From positions 6,535,176 through 6,599,175 of the forward strand of contig OZ023187.1 in the NCBI GenBank assembly GCA_963995505.1: a DNA stretch of 64,000 bases, read 5' to 3'. Source of the DNA: Hypericum androsaemum. Lineage: Eukaryota; Streptophyta; Magnoliopsida; Malpighiales; Hypericaceae. A program made the position numbers and the translations under genes. This document shows positions 31,422-45,497 of the stretch, in pieces. Under the pieces are notes generated by a model. It saw nothing but the letters and a program-made list of their open reading frames with translations. It did not search any database and was not told where the DNA came from. Each line of letters opens with the position of its first letter. Within the stretch, counting starts at the first letter, position 1.

Positions 31422-33779
31422 ATTCTATCTGTTGGAGCGGAAAATTAATATTTGATGTCGACGATGGAAGTTTCGCACTCGCGATTTTTTTTCCTGCAAT
31501 ACCATCAAAGGAAAAAGCATTTGCGGACACGTGGGCGTTTCTTTCGGCCACATTTATTAGTAGCTCTATCTACTTGGCTGTTGGAGCTGGACGAGTTGCT
31601 CCTACTTTTCTTCCGCTCTTCAATTCTCTTTTTCGTTCTTCTGTGTAAAACAAAACCCAAACACATCAGAATTGTCTCTTCTATTGCGTCTTAATTGTTT
31701 TAACTTCAAAAAATTGGGTTCAGCCCAAATTGGCCATCACCAAAGTAGGTCTAGAAAATAGTGTAGAAATTGCCTCATGTTTGCCATGGTATTTCCCCTT
31801 TTTTGGTAAAACATTTTTCTCAAACTCACATTTTTTGTAATAAAAAAGTGTAAATTTGATGAACATTGTCACTAGAAAAGACAACGAATCCATCCATGTT
31901 ACTTGATAAAAAGCCAAACTATAAGATACCAAAAAGTAAAATTTTCCCAAAAAGTCATCTCAAAACACCAAAAAAGTTTCCTTATTTTGTTGGTAGGCAT
32001 CGCCATTATTTTCCACTCGGTGGCTTGCGAATTATTCGAGAAACTACTTCACTTGATTCTTAATAGTTCTAAAACGTTTTCCATTATATATAATTCATCC
32101 TAATACTATGTACTTCACAACACGTTCTTTGAGTGATTAAACTTTTTAAGTTTTAAGTGATTGATTTGAAAGGCACAGTTCTTATATGTTATTAATAAAA
32201 CGTTTATAATCATTGACATACCAAAATAGTAATCAAATAAATTTTTTGATTTCGAACAATTTAATGTACTGTAAAAAAAGTGGATAAAAGATATAAAAAA
32301 TTATAGTCACTGCTACCATATTAAGTATAAAGCAGCTAGAGAATTAATTTTCAAACAGTAATTAGAAATTTTTAAGTGGAAAACTGCAAGTTCGAAAACG
32401 ACACAAGGAACAAACAACACGCATTAGACGCTTGTCATAAGAAAAATATGTGTTTTTTTGGTTTATAACACAAATATTATTGTGCCTATTAATAAGTTTC
32501 AAGTCAAGTATGATCTTAGAAAAGTGACAAAATTCTTTCAACAAATATTTAACATTGTTGTTCTCTAAATACTCGAAGTCATAAAATTAGAATGATATCC
32601 ACGAAAAGGAATTTCTGGTTATTAGCTGACTGCTTTTCATCCAAGAGAATTGGATGCTTAGCTAACTAAAGAAACAAAGGAGAACCAGACACCTAGGATA
32701 AGTAAAGTGATTCCCGGTGAAGAAAAAAAAATGAATCGGAACCGAGAAAAGTCACCAAGAATAAAGTAGCATTTCAAGGTAATGTTTTAAAACAACGACC
32801 TGCTCTATTCTCTCGATCCTGGCTCGACCGTCTAACAAAATCTTAAGTTAATCACTTTCAATTTTTCTAAAAAATTTGGTCAGTTAGACCAAGTCCAACT
32901 AGGTAAACTAATCAATCTAACCACGTCGACCAGTGGTTTACTACGTTGGCTAACAATCTAACCATTCTCCGAGTTTTGAGATTGACCCAACCCAGATGGG
33001 ATCGGATCAAGTTGAGCCTGATGGACACACCCCGAGTTTTTAGCAGTTTGTAAAAGTTGAAGACTTTCAACATGTTTTTAACCAATTAGAGGACGGTAAA
33101 AAAAAGTTACCGGAAATGACGAATGTGATGAAAATAGAAGCACCGAGAGTAGAGATGTAAAGTTTCAAATTCCAGAAAATGTCGGGCATAAAAGGGAAAG
33201 AAAGAACCAAAGTGACGAATCAGATCCTGGCAAAAAGGGAACACTGGGACCCCAAAATCACCAGCTAGCTTGAATAAGCAATCCAACAGAAAGAGATTGG
33301 ATAAGCAAGCTTTGAAGAAGAACAACAATCAAGCAACCACAACAGGTGTCTAGACGGCCACGACATATCAATTCGCTCGAGAAATGCTGCTCTTTTGCCT
33401 TCTCCATCTCAAGAGAAAAGACTTAACTCCAACAAGTCCAAAACAAAAAAAGAGGCGACACCAAGTATGGCATATCAACAGAATTAGTTATCCATGCGCA
33501 AAATCATTTCGGTTGGTACCAATTGTTCTAGGTTCATCATACTTGAAGGCAGAAAGATAGTTTCGAGCATAAATGGAAGAAGACACTAACAAGCCAAGCT
33601 ACTAGACAGGAAGAAAACGTAGAAAACAAGTAGAATGTGCAAACAAAAATAATGGAAACGCAGTAACAGATGACCCAAAGATGTCCTGGCAGGAAATAGA
33701 ATTCTCATCAAGACTTATCTGCCAAGTTCCCTTTTTTTTGTTTTAGCAAGTTTTGGTATTTGGAATCAGAAGAAGGTCC
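31422..33779. other. AT-rich intergenic DNA, no gene seen
   Basis: No supported coding region, RNA gene or defined element. The part nearest 33779 is the likely 3' UTR of calmodulin (minus strand). Confidence 0.5.
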
Positions 33780-34756
<977 letters not shown>

Positions 34757-36068
34757 TTCTTCTGCTTCTCCTTCTAGAGAGAGAGAGATCGGAAGAGAGA
34801 GAGAGTGGGGGGTAAAAAATCGGATATAGTAGAGAGAAGGAGAATAAATGGGTTAAGTCAGGTTGATAAGGAAGGTGGGTTTTTTCTTCCCTCTTTGGAT
34901 ATTTATTTTTTTAATTTTGTAGAGAGGGTTGTGGATTTGGGCCGTTATTTTGCATTGTAACGAGGAAAATAAATAGAGGTGGGGAAAAAAGTGAGATGTG
35001 CGTGGGTGGGCCCCACTCCAGGGTGTTGTTGTGGCATATATCTTTTTGCGTGTAAAGTAAAAATTAAGATGCAGACCATACCGACGCGTAAATTACATTA
35101 CTTTCTGGGTTCAACCTATTATTATAGTTCAAAAATAGTGTATCGAGTGATATGTTTTCGTAAGTGATATTCTAATAATAATTTTTTTGGACAAAATTAC
35201 TCGCAAGTATAATTGGAGAAAAAATTTAAAAAAAAGAAAAAGTTATCTCCATCTCTCGTAATATTTTTTATATAATGGATACAATTTAGTGTTTTTTATC
35301 TTCTTGTAGCTCTTTAGAATACTCTTTTGGTATTTTGTCCAAAAAATAGTGTGAATGTACTAAAATAAATTTTTACCTAGATTAAATTAGTTTAATCAAA
35401 GTTTTGTGTTTATTTTTTAGAATGTAGATTTTGTAAGGGATTATTTTTTGCGTTATAATTTGATATTGTTTAAGTTTAAATTAATCAATTTAATAATTAC
35501 TAAAGGAGATACTTGTGGCCCATTGTTTCTCCGTTCCGTTGGTAAAAGCATCATATTCCTTCCTCTCACCACAAGTTTTTTCGTCGCTTTATTCCAATTT
35601 TTTTCTCCAAAATAATCATGGTAAGGTATCCAGGAACAGTAATTAATATGGAATCTGAATATTTTCGAGTTTTATAAAAAAAACCAATTTTGGAGAAAAT
35701 ACTAGTAACGTTTTTTACTAACTCACAATTAGTCTCACTTGCATACAATTTAGTTCATGACATTTACAAAATCTTACTTATTGGCCATGAAATTAACGAG
35801 GATTAACAAGGCAGGTACGCCGTTTGCTAATTTCAGCGGCTGCAAATGTTCACAGGTGAGATTCCAAAACTCCGATTTGTATGCCGACAGAAAATTATTA
35901 GATACACTAAAGATACACTATTAATTTGGTAATCTCAATATTATCAGCTGCACGAACCTTGACTTCACCAGCATGGCATTAACGCAGATCGTGCAAGCAA
36001 CAACAAACTACAAGATTTAAGAGAAGTATCAGCAGCTAGAAACCAGGGGGGCATCAAAACATGTGTAC
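34757..36068. other. Calmodulin promoter region and intergenic DNA
   Basis: GA-rich 5' UTR just upstream of calmodulin, then AT-rich DNA without a gene. The last part is the 3' flank of the PPR gene. Confidence 0.5.
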
Positions 36069-39000
36069 TCATTCCCGTATCGTTTCACTTCTGTTAATGT
36101 TAGCTGTAGCTACACTGTGATCTCCATCTTCTACATCGTCGTCAAAATCTTCGTCGTCGTCAAAATCTTCGCCGTCGTCATCAGCATCACTGCCTTCATC
36201 ATCATCTTCACTGCCCTCATCGTCTCCGTCTTCGTTACTGGATGAAACAAGAGCTCCATTACTGCTCTGCTGATAGCTAGAAGTGTCTGCAAGCCCCACA
36301 AGTTGACTAGCCTCTTCCTTTTCATCTCGTGTCTTGGCCAAAGACAAAAGGACGTTCTTAGCTTTTTGGTCAGCGGGAACGCCATGCTTCTCCATCTCGC
36401 CGTACCACATAACCGCACTGTCAAAATCCTTGCACTTACCATGTGCATCCATTATTGTTGTTAAGATCGTTGGATTGGGTCTTATACCGCCTACGAGCAT
36501 TTCCTCGTATTTCTCCATCATCTTTTCAAGATTATTTTCCTTGGCATACCCCTTGATCATTGTTCCATAGCTCACAACATTAGGTTCAAATTTATCTACC
36601 TTGAGTCTTTTGAAGAACTTCTCGGCACCTTCCATGTCAGCCGCATTAACATACGCTGATAACATTATCGTATAAGAATGGAGATCGGGAGAATATCTGC
36701 AACCACAAGACAACATAACGAAACTTCACGATTGAACAAATAACACAGTGAAAGCCCCCCACTTTGAGCACGAAGCTGAATAATGAATGTCTGGAAAGTG
36801 GAACATGAGAATAACCTCCCCAGAAAACTTAGAATCGGCGTAGTCATATTCCTTTATCAACGCCCGAATGAACTAGTTTTGAATGACGTGTATAGGCAAT
36901 AAAGCAATAAATAGAGCTTAAATTTAATGTGGCACTTCCCACTACTAAGCTACTTACATGATTAATAATTGCACTAACTTCACTGTACTACTGCCTTGAA
37001 TTGCAGCAGTAGCTGTTTTAACTAATTCCAAGTGGCAAACTTGAGGGCTGTTTCCAATGGGATCCAACTGGTAAAGAACTTGGATTCACTTAGAGGATTT
37101 GGGTTCAAGCCTTATGAACGTAAAAAAACCATTGGGATAGCTGCTCCCTAAATAGGGTATGATAGTGCTCGACTCCAAATATCGGGAAATCAACAACAAC
37201 AAAAACTTCAGGGCTGTTTACCTGTCTCTTCTCATGCTCTTGAAGACCGTCCTAGCCTGCTCCACCATTCCTGATATTGCAAATGCATCCAGCAGGATGT
37301 TGTAAGCTTTGCGAGTTGGCCTACAAGAAGCAAATTATATGATCACTATGTGATCAAATTCAGTTGAAGAGTCATCCTTCAGTTTATTGTGATCACAGAA
37401 ACAACCATCAGAGATCATTCATCGAAGATATGTGGTTCTCGGAAAGAGAACCACCATCTAAAACATGAAAGCAGATGTCAACCATGGCGAATTCGCTTCT
37501 CGAATTGTCATCCGACCATGTCCTTGCTCATCTTTATTGATAAAGATCCTCCTGCTTAGGTCCAGTCTATAGCCATTTTATGCAACAGATTTTTTATGGT
37601 TCGATTTTCTGCAACAGATAACTTGATCCTAATACACAACTTCAACCCATAGAAAAAAGAGGTGCAATTGGGAGACTACTGTTCCTATATACCAAGGATC
37701 TACCGACTTGACATTTCAAGCTAATATGAACATCATTTGGTGACACCCTTGCAAGTTATTGTAACAGAGAAGTGCAAAGCAGAAAGAAAACAGCTGCTTA
37801 CGAGCAATTGGATGCTTCATCATACTTGAAAAGGAAAAGGCGAAGAAAAATGAAGGGAAGCGCTATTAGTCGCATTAGTTTAAAGATATACAAAATTAAG
37901 ATCCAAGCTACAAAATTAAGATCCAGGCTAAGTCACCATAATCATCGTTATCCTTGCGAATATTTGACTTAATATTTTAGACAGCAACAGCACAAAATTT
38001 TTGTAGTATCTACCCACCGTACACCAGCATCAAGCATCTCCTCAAAAACAGCTAAAGCTTCGGCTTCTCTTCGGGCTTTACCATAAGCTTTAATGAGTAA
38101 TGCATAGCCCACCACATCAGGCCGAAGACCAGATCTTTGCATCTAAAGATGACAAATCCAAATTAGGATGTGGTTACTTCGTCATCAAATAGACAGGGAA
38201 AAAGAAAGATCTTAGTGAATAATCCTCGGAAGACTACTACAGATATGGATGTGCCTATAAGATAAGCAAAAGTTACAACGTAATAGTGCTCTCCTACAGC
38301 ATTATTGGTAACAGGGTCAAACTCAATCAGAGATAAGAAAGCCATTTTCTCAATGAGGGTGAAGGAGGTGGTTGCAGCAGCGGTAAAAGAAAATACAAAG
38401 TTTGTCCTCAGTTGTGAGATGAACAGATCTTTTTACCTGGTCGTAGACCCTTGAGACTTCCTTATAACTGGCTTCAAATGACATTAGACAGTTGTACGTG
38501 GAAGTAGACTGTGGAACATTCCGCTCACGCATCAGAGAAAATATTTTGCGAGCTTTTTCGCTATTCCCGGCTTTTTTATACATGTGAATCATGGTATTGA
38601 ACATCTTCTGATCTGGTTTCAAGGGGGAATTTTTCTCATCAAGAAGAGTTTCAAAAACATCCTCAGCTTCTTGAAACTTGTTTCCCTGAAGAACGAATTC
38701 AAGGGTGTAAATGCCAGAAGATTTAGAACAGAGCAATTCATAACCAAATGTATACGGCACAAGAAATACAATCAGAGCAAGATATAACGTCTAACACAAA
38801 TATGGGTCACTAAACACCACCTATAAAATTCTCAATAAAGGGCAAAGTGCTATTTGCACTCCTCAAAAGATTACCCACTTCAATGCTACATAAGAAGACA
38901 TATAACTCAGATGTAAGCATCATGACGAGTATCTGACGGTCAAATTAAGAATATCAAAAGGAGAAGTACGTAATCTCAAGTCATTAAGGAGACACGAAAC

Positions 39001-41835
39001 TAATACATTCAACTTCTGAAGATAGGACCAAGGAAATCTTAACACAAAACATGTATCAATCAAAAGAAGAAAACCTCATTCTCAAAAAAAAATCAAAAGA
39101 AGAAAGCCTTGGTACAGAATCCAAATGATCTCCCACTTTGAGGCACTTGAGGATAATTATGGTGCAATGTGCAAAAAATATCTCTATATTTTCCCTTGCA
39201 GAACTATATATGTAGTAGCTGCATTAATATGTCAACAGCATTGAGGAATATATTCCTTTTTTGACAATTTTCTGCATTCCACGTTCCTTAATCTACCAAA
39301 ATAAGTGTATAGCAAATACTAAGTGCCAGAGTACTAAGTTTCTTATCATTAGATTCAAAAAGTTAAAGTGGGACAAGAGCAAATCAACCATATCCATCCA
39401 AGTTCCCGTTCACTGTGAACTGTAACAGCTAGAAGATTATGCGGGTCCAAGAAACAGCAGCTTATGGTGGTTGGCAATGCGACAAGGAGGAAACACACAT
39501 TGATACAATCATTCACCGAGCGGGGATGTCTCCTACCAATAAGAGACAATCTCCATACCAACACCAGAACCTCGAGGCATGACTGTGCTGCCAGATTCAA
39601 AGGTAGCACATCCCAGCCTTGTGGCTTTTTACTGCTCAGAGCAGACCAGAGTTGCCACTATGTTTCCTCCTCGGGATGATAGTCATACGAGGAGACTCGG
39701 TAAATCCTACTATAGTCGCCTTATCAGTGAAGTGTAACATGAACATTAAGTATTAGTTACAACTAAAATTCAACTACAAAGATCAAATATAATAAGACAG
39801 CAGTACTACATTAATACAGCAGGATACATGCAGCGGACACGAGTACCACAAGAAAAGCATGTACAATCGTATACTAAGTTTCATCAGTTTATTACCTCGA
39901 CAAAAATTTGGAAGATTATCTGATATGTCACAGCAGAAGGCTTTGGCCCTGAAGTCTGCATCCTCCTAAAGATGGCTTCAGCATTTTTGTAGCGACCAGC
40001 CCTTCCATAGGCCTCCATGAGTGCAGTGTGGGATACAACATTAGGCAAATATCCTCTCTGTTGCATCAAATTCAAGATCTTTTCAGCCCGGTTGAAGTCT
40101 CCTAGCTTTCCGTGGGCTGTAATAAGCAATATAAAATCCATCTCATTGAAGTCCCACCACTTTTCTGTCCGTAGCCATTCTAGAACCTAGTGAATAAAAC
40201 AGGTCAACATAAAATAAGAACCTGGGAATTAGAATCATAAATCAAAATAAAGACTAGGTGTAAGAAGCTCTGATGCAGCCTTTTCTGTGATCAGCAGATT
40301 AAGCTTTTACTTAGCAAGCTATTCCCTGAACCAAGGTACCGCAAATTCAGGTGGTATATCCAGATATTCACAATAATAAAACCAAAATTTCCTTATTAAA
40401 GGAGTACTCATATCAAGTAAATTCAGAAATCCGTAATCTGTGCCTAACCTGGCAACTAACAACAGAACCACATGGCGATAATTAGGAAATTTATCACTTG
40501 GCTTCAGTTGAAAACCAGCCTACTGCCACACATCTCTTCTTAAAAGAAAAACATACCCGTATGTAAAATAAAAGCTGGAGAAGTGACGGGGGGAAAGGAG
40601 GAATTTTAATTGCACCCAATCCACCAAAATTCTGTAGGTGTGTAACATCATATTTCGATACAGTGAATCATATCCTAGATCGATGCAGTCACGAGAATGG
40701 TGACAGAAAAAGAATTTAATTTGAATAAATAGTGGAACTAACAAAAGACAATAGCTTGATGCCTCAATGAAGAATTGAAGATCAATGTTTTCAAGGTTCA
40801 AATGAACATGCAATGTCAGTGAACTGGCAGCAGTTCCCTTATCCTTTTTATTGCCAGATCTCGGCATTGTTTGGTGTATCTACTAGTCCTTCTGCGTCAA
40901 ATTTGCAATGAATATCTTTTGTACCCTGTTGTATACCTCACTAACAAGGTTCCATTTCTTCAGCTGCTTAAACCTAACCAACGAACCCAAAACCAACTTC
41001 TTAGGAAGTGACTGATGCTTGGCCTTCTCACCCCTAAGCACCGTTACAGCAGAACCGGTATCCTCGATTTCTTTCATCAGTCTCCACCAATTCTTCTTAT
41101 CAGATTCCTCGGCAGCATCTTTAAAAACTGTCATTTCTCTCTTTTGCTTCCGCATGAACTTCCGAGGAGTTAACATGCCCTGAGCTACCACCTCCAATCT
41201 CCTGCACGCCCTGACATTACCACTGGAAGGAGCAATATGCAGTTTTGGCTGGCTGGAAACCAAGATCACATTTCAGAAGTTGAGAATCACTCGAATTGGC
41301 ATCCAACAAGAGAAAAAAATAACAAAAAGCTCTTTATCATCACACGAGAAACAAGTTGCAGTTACAGTTGCTACATTAGTTTCCAAACACGCTATTGCAC
41401 ATTGCACTATAAATGCTTTCTCACGTTCACCTCTCACCGAACCACTCTCAACGACTCGAAATAGCAAGACAAACAACAAGGACACTATCAGCATATACAA
41501 CTTGGGACTGCAAACATAACATAAACAACACACACCAACCAACACATCATCATCCACACGAAAAGTTCAGCTCAAGAGAACAAAAAAAACCCAGAAAGAA
41601 GAAGCACCCAACATCCTCCAAAGTCGAATCCTTTCTTAGAAACATTTCGTCGAACACCTAGCCTACCAAATTAGGAACCTCAAAGATCGAAACTTCGTAC
41701 TAAAAAAGGGCACCCCATTACCAATTCAGGAACGAGGGGTGAGGAGGAGTACCTAGAATGGAAAAGAGAGGTAGGAGGAGGAGGAGGAGGAGGTTTATAG
41801 AAGGAGGAGGGTGAAGAGCACAGATTATGTGCCAT
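36069..41835 (-). CDS. PPR protein, At3g59040 type, probably plastid
   Basis: Seven minus-strand coding exons: 41753-41835, 40937-41252, 39896-40186, 38437-38685, 38018-38142, 37222-37320, 36069-36696. The total is 1791 nt, 596 residues, and every junction is in phase. The N-terminus (MAHNLCSSPSSFYKPPPPPPP) is Ser/Pro-rich like a plastid transit peptide. After a conserved segment (LGSLVRFKQLKKWNLVSE), P-class PPR motifs run through the protein, e.g. PNVVSHTALMEAYGRAGR, KPDQKMFNTMIHMYKKAG, RPDVVGYALLIKAYGKAR and EPNVVSYGTMIKGYAKEN. The order and wording match Arabidopsis At3g59040. PPR proteins bind organellar RNA one base per repeat. The C-terminal 60 or so residues form a long Asp/Glu-rich tail, more acidic than I recall in the family. 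There is no E/DYW editing domain. A SINE lies in the intron between exons 6 and 5. Confidence 0.93.
37054..37203 (+). mobile_element. tRNA-derived SINE, about 150 bp, with 16-bp target duplication
   Basis: The body is flanked by 16-bp direct repeats that differ at one base (37038-37053 and 37204-37219), the length expected of LINE-type target-primed insertion. Inside are a box-A-like ACTGGTAAAGAACTTGG and a box-B-like GGGTTCAAGCC, spaced as in tRNA-derived promoters, and the 3' end is an A-rich CAACAACAACAAAAA tail. The right-hand target copy reaches the splice donor of PPR exon 6 (minus strand, exon end 37222). The element therefore landed within a few bases of the splice site without destroying it. 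Confidence 0.82.
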
Positions 41836-42192
41836 TTTTCCCAAAAGGGATTTTTCTTCTTCTTGGGGGGGTTTAGAAGGGAAGCAGCTGAACCTTATCA
41901 ACTAGTGTTCCGTACCATTTCCCCGCCTCCTTGATATCATCATTTTCATTTCACTCGCACCTCTTTATGGACTTATTTAGCTATTAACGGTAAAATTAAA
42001 AATCTTTCTAAATACATAAAAATTAATATTTTAAAAAAAATGTTAAACTTCTGTCTCAACTCAACTGCATATTTTCAAATGATTACATACATTTTTTAAA
42101 TATTTTACATGTTTCAAAAATATTTTTAGATAAATTTACGCACTAGTTTATGCTGCCATCTTTTGAATCTTTTAGATATCTTAGAAACTATT
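41836..42192. other. PPR gene promoter side and left flank of the copia element
   Basis: Short AT-rich interval. The last 5 bases (CTATT, 42188-42192) are the left target site of the copia element. The right-hand counterpart (CGATT, 50759-50763) differs by one base. Confidence 0.6.
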
Positions 42193-42859
42193 TGACGGTT
42201 TTGACGCGTAATTAACGAGTAATTACGTGTTAAATTCGTTTAATTAACAAACTAATTCGTTAATAATAAATCACTTACTTGTTGAAGTAAGAGGTCCACA
42301 GGCTCGGGTCCACAACTTCTTCGCACTGGTCGAATTACGATCACGTTTGAACGGATCCGTAATCGATTTTCACGAGATTTCCTTTTATCGAAAATCTGAT
42401 TAAAATTCTGGAACTGATCCGGAATTTTCCTTTTGTATTGAGTGGTTGTGGGAAAAGTTACAAATTGGTCCAGCCGGATTTCCCCTTTTATAGGGAAATC
42501 CGGACAGCCAACATGCGCCACGTGGCGTTTTGGGCCACACATCCACCACGTGGCATGCCACGTGGCGCCTCAGGCCACATGTCTGCCACGTGGCATGCCA
42601 CGTGGTAAGGCTACCCATAGCTTCGCCACATGGCGCCACGTGGCAAGGCTACGCCTAGCTTTGCCACGTGGCGCCATGTGGGCGCGCCACGTGGGTTGCC
42701 ACATGTGACGTCAGTGCCACGTCATGCTGACGTGGCGCTTGCGTAGCTTAGGCCGGTCAACGCGGGTTGACCGGCCCATCCAACCCAACTTTTTGGGCCT
42801 AATGGGCCCGGGCCCAATTAGGCACAATAATAATTGCCTATTGGGCCCAAGGTCCAACA
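42193..42859 (-). repeat. 3' LTR of the copia element (667 bp)
   Basis: Matches the other LTR closely over the first 300 bp and the last 200 bp. The middle differs in the number of CCACGTGGC-type units (about eight CACGTG cores here against about ten in the 5' LTR), which accounts for most of the 69-bp length difference. Confidence 0.95.
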
Positions 42860-42871
42860 TCTCCCACTCAA
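42860..42871 (-). other. Polypurine tract of the copia element
   Basis: On the minus strand the sequence GAGTGGGAGA directly precedes the 3' LTR, the expected plus-strand primer. The stretch from here to 43802 (about 930 bp) is non-coding 3' sequence of the element. Confidence 0.85.
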
Positions 42872-43802
42872 TTATTATTGACCTTGATCAACAGTTATCA
42901 GATTTCTTTAAAGGATTTCGTGCGACCAACACACGTCGAGTATGTTAAGCCGAATTCAAGAGCACAGACACTCAGGCTACTTGAATAGTAGCATCTCGAC
43001 AACCTTCTTGTATAATGTATGCTATTACCCCAGGACTCATGTCACATTCCATTGTTCACATCAGTGATTTCAAACAATTATATTCAGGTTCACTATTGTA
43101 CTTTTCAATACAATTGGTGCACCTGAACCACGAAACTCATAATGTGATGAACATAGTTCCTTCTCCCTTAACTATATTCCTTTCATAATGATACAGCCTG
43201 CTTTTCTGGTCAGCCCTGCCAGGTCGAATCGCTATGCCATAACCTTTTCATGAACTTTCCAAGCTAGCAGCACTGGATCATACTTCTAGAATACGTTTAG
43301 GATCTTAAGGGTAGGTTTCGGGAATCACAATTCTCGAAAATTGATCTCACACCAGGGATTGTGAAATCACTCAACATTTTCCTCCCATCCAGTGGTCGAG
43401 TAGCACACATGATACTGATCACGTGTTACGGTGTATATTCCTTTTTAAAGGAACACATGTCATTTAACACCATACTAGAGTATCAGCCTTAGCTTAACTC
43501 TAGGCTAATAGGACAGACAGTATGATAAGTTCTACTTATATCTTATCATATGGATTGTAGAAAATCCAAATGCAGCAACTTATTCCTGCATCCCATAAGG
43601 AAACTTGCTCTTAAGCAAGACGGCATTCCGCCATAGGACATGCACTTATGAATGTCCAATAACTGCCTCATCTCATCTAGGAATCAACTTCTTGACTCCC
43701 ACTGAGGTAAACACCCGTGTGAGTGGGCTACTTCTCTGTCCGACATGTTTCACATTTAACTCATATTGCCAAATAAAAATTCCTTTATTCCAACTAATTG
43801 GA

Positions 43803-45497
43803 TTACAAATGAAACCGTCGTAAACCCAGTGACTTAATATGTTTCTCGAACACTTCTCGAGGTAATGCTTTAGTCATTGGATCTGCGGCCATATCTCGTG
43901 TAGATATGTGTTTCATACACAGTTCTTTATATTTTATTAAATTTCTCACAAAGTAAAATTTAATATCTATATGCTTAGCCCTGCTATGGAATCTAGGATC
44001 CTTAGCATATGCTATAGCTGCCTGGTTGTCGCAGAATAAACTCACTGGCTCCGTCGAGTTGATCAGGAAGAGATGGCTTAAGAATCTCTTCAACCACACC
44101 GCTTCTTGTGCAGCATGAGCTGAAGCTACATATTCTGCTTCCATTGTTGACAGGGATACACATGTTTGCTTCTTACTGCTCTATGAGACAGCACCCCCGT
44201 TCAACAAGAAAATAAATCCAGATGTAGACTTTTTCTTATCCACATCACCTCCCCAATCAGCATCAGTATAGCCACTCAATATCAGGTCACGGCCTTGATA
44301 GCACAAGGAGTATTCTGCAGTAGTATTCAAATATTTCAAAATCTCTTTGACAGCCTTCCAGTGAGCACTGCCTGGATCAGACTGATATCTGCTTGCTATC
44401 CCAACAGCATAGCAAATGTCAGGTCTAGTACACAACATTGCGTACATCAGACATCCAACTGCATTGGCATAAGGAATCTTCTCCATGTCCCTACGTTGTT
44501 TAGCTATTTTTGGGCACATGTCCTTACACAAATTATGACCTTTAACCAATGGGACATACTTTGGGTTACTGTGATCACAATTGAAACGTTCTACTACTTT
44601 GCGAATATATGTCTCTTGTGAAAGTGACACTATTCTTTTCGAACGATTTCTCGAAATCTTAACTCCGAGTATGTAATCTGCTTCACCCATGTCTTTCATT
44701 TCAAAGTTGGAAGATAACCAATCTTTGATTTTGACAAGAAATCCCATGTCATTTTCAGCTAAAAGTATGTCATCAACATACAAGGTAATGATAACAAACT
44801 TCTTTCTCTGATCGCTTAACATACACATAGTGATCTTCGTCTATCATTATAAAATCATGCTGCATGATCGTATTATGAAAGCGAATATACCACTGTCTAG
44901 ACGACTGCTTAAGGCCATAAATTGGTCTATTCAATTTGCAAATTTTGTGTTCGCAGCCTTTTTGAATGTAGCCCTCAGGCTGAATCATATAGATTTCTTC
45001 ATCCAATTCTCCGTGGAGAAAAGCAGTCTTTACATCCATTTGATGTAATTCTAGATTCATGTTAGCAACCATAGCTAAAATGACCCTAATTGACGTAAAT
45101 CTAACAACAGGTGCAAAAATCTCCTCATAGTCTATCCCAGCCTGTTGTTTAAATCCTTGGGCAACCAAACACGCTTTGTATCTTTCGATACTGCCATCTG
45201 CATTGTGCTTGATTTTGAGAATCCACTTATTCCCAATTGCCTTATGCCCCTTAGGTAGGTCAACCAGATCCCAAACCTGGTTTTAGATCATAGAAGACAT
45301 TTCTTCATCCATTCATCACATTTTGGAGATGACAATGCTCCAGATACATTTTTAGGTTCATCTTCATCCTGCAGGATGGCCAGAAGAATTTCACTTGGAC
45401 CACCAAATTTTTTTAGTGATACCAAGAATGCATTAGCCTCGCCTTTGATGTCAAATCGTCGGCGTGGTATGCTAGTTCTGCTAGACCTACGGTATTC
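43803..45497 (-). pseudogene. Broken copia reverse transcriptase / RNase H region
   Basis: Minus-strand pieces carry unmistakable copia motifs: the RT start around 45168-44773 (DVKTAFLHGELDEEIYM, YGLKQSSRQWY), the catalytic YVDD box (about 44780), TDADWGGD near 44240, and RNase H (44144-43803; MEAEYVAS, DNQAAIAYAKD, RAKHIDIKFYFVRN). They are separated by disruptions. There is a stop at 45498-45500 ending the upstream frame, a change of frame after that, a stop at 45283-45285, another frame change near 44815, and a stop at 44181-44183. The enzyme is therefore inactive in this copy. Confidence 0.93.

Noticed and set aside
37054..37203. A functional tRNA gene
   Set aside because: The box A/B-like motifs fit a tRNA-derived SINE, and no cloverleaf or acceptor stem closes around them.
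42400..42708. Frames rich in Cys-His-Val-Ala-His patterns in the LTRs (also 50193-50608)
   Set aside because: These are translations of the CCACGTGGC repeats, which mimic zinc-finger-like spacing. No gene is implied.
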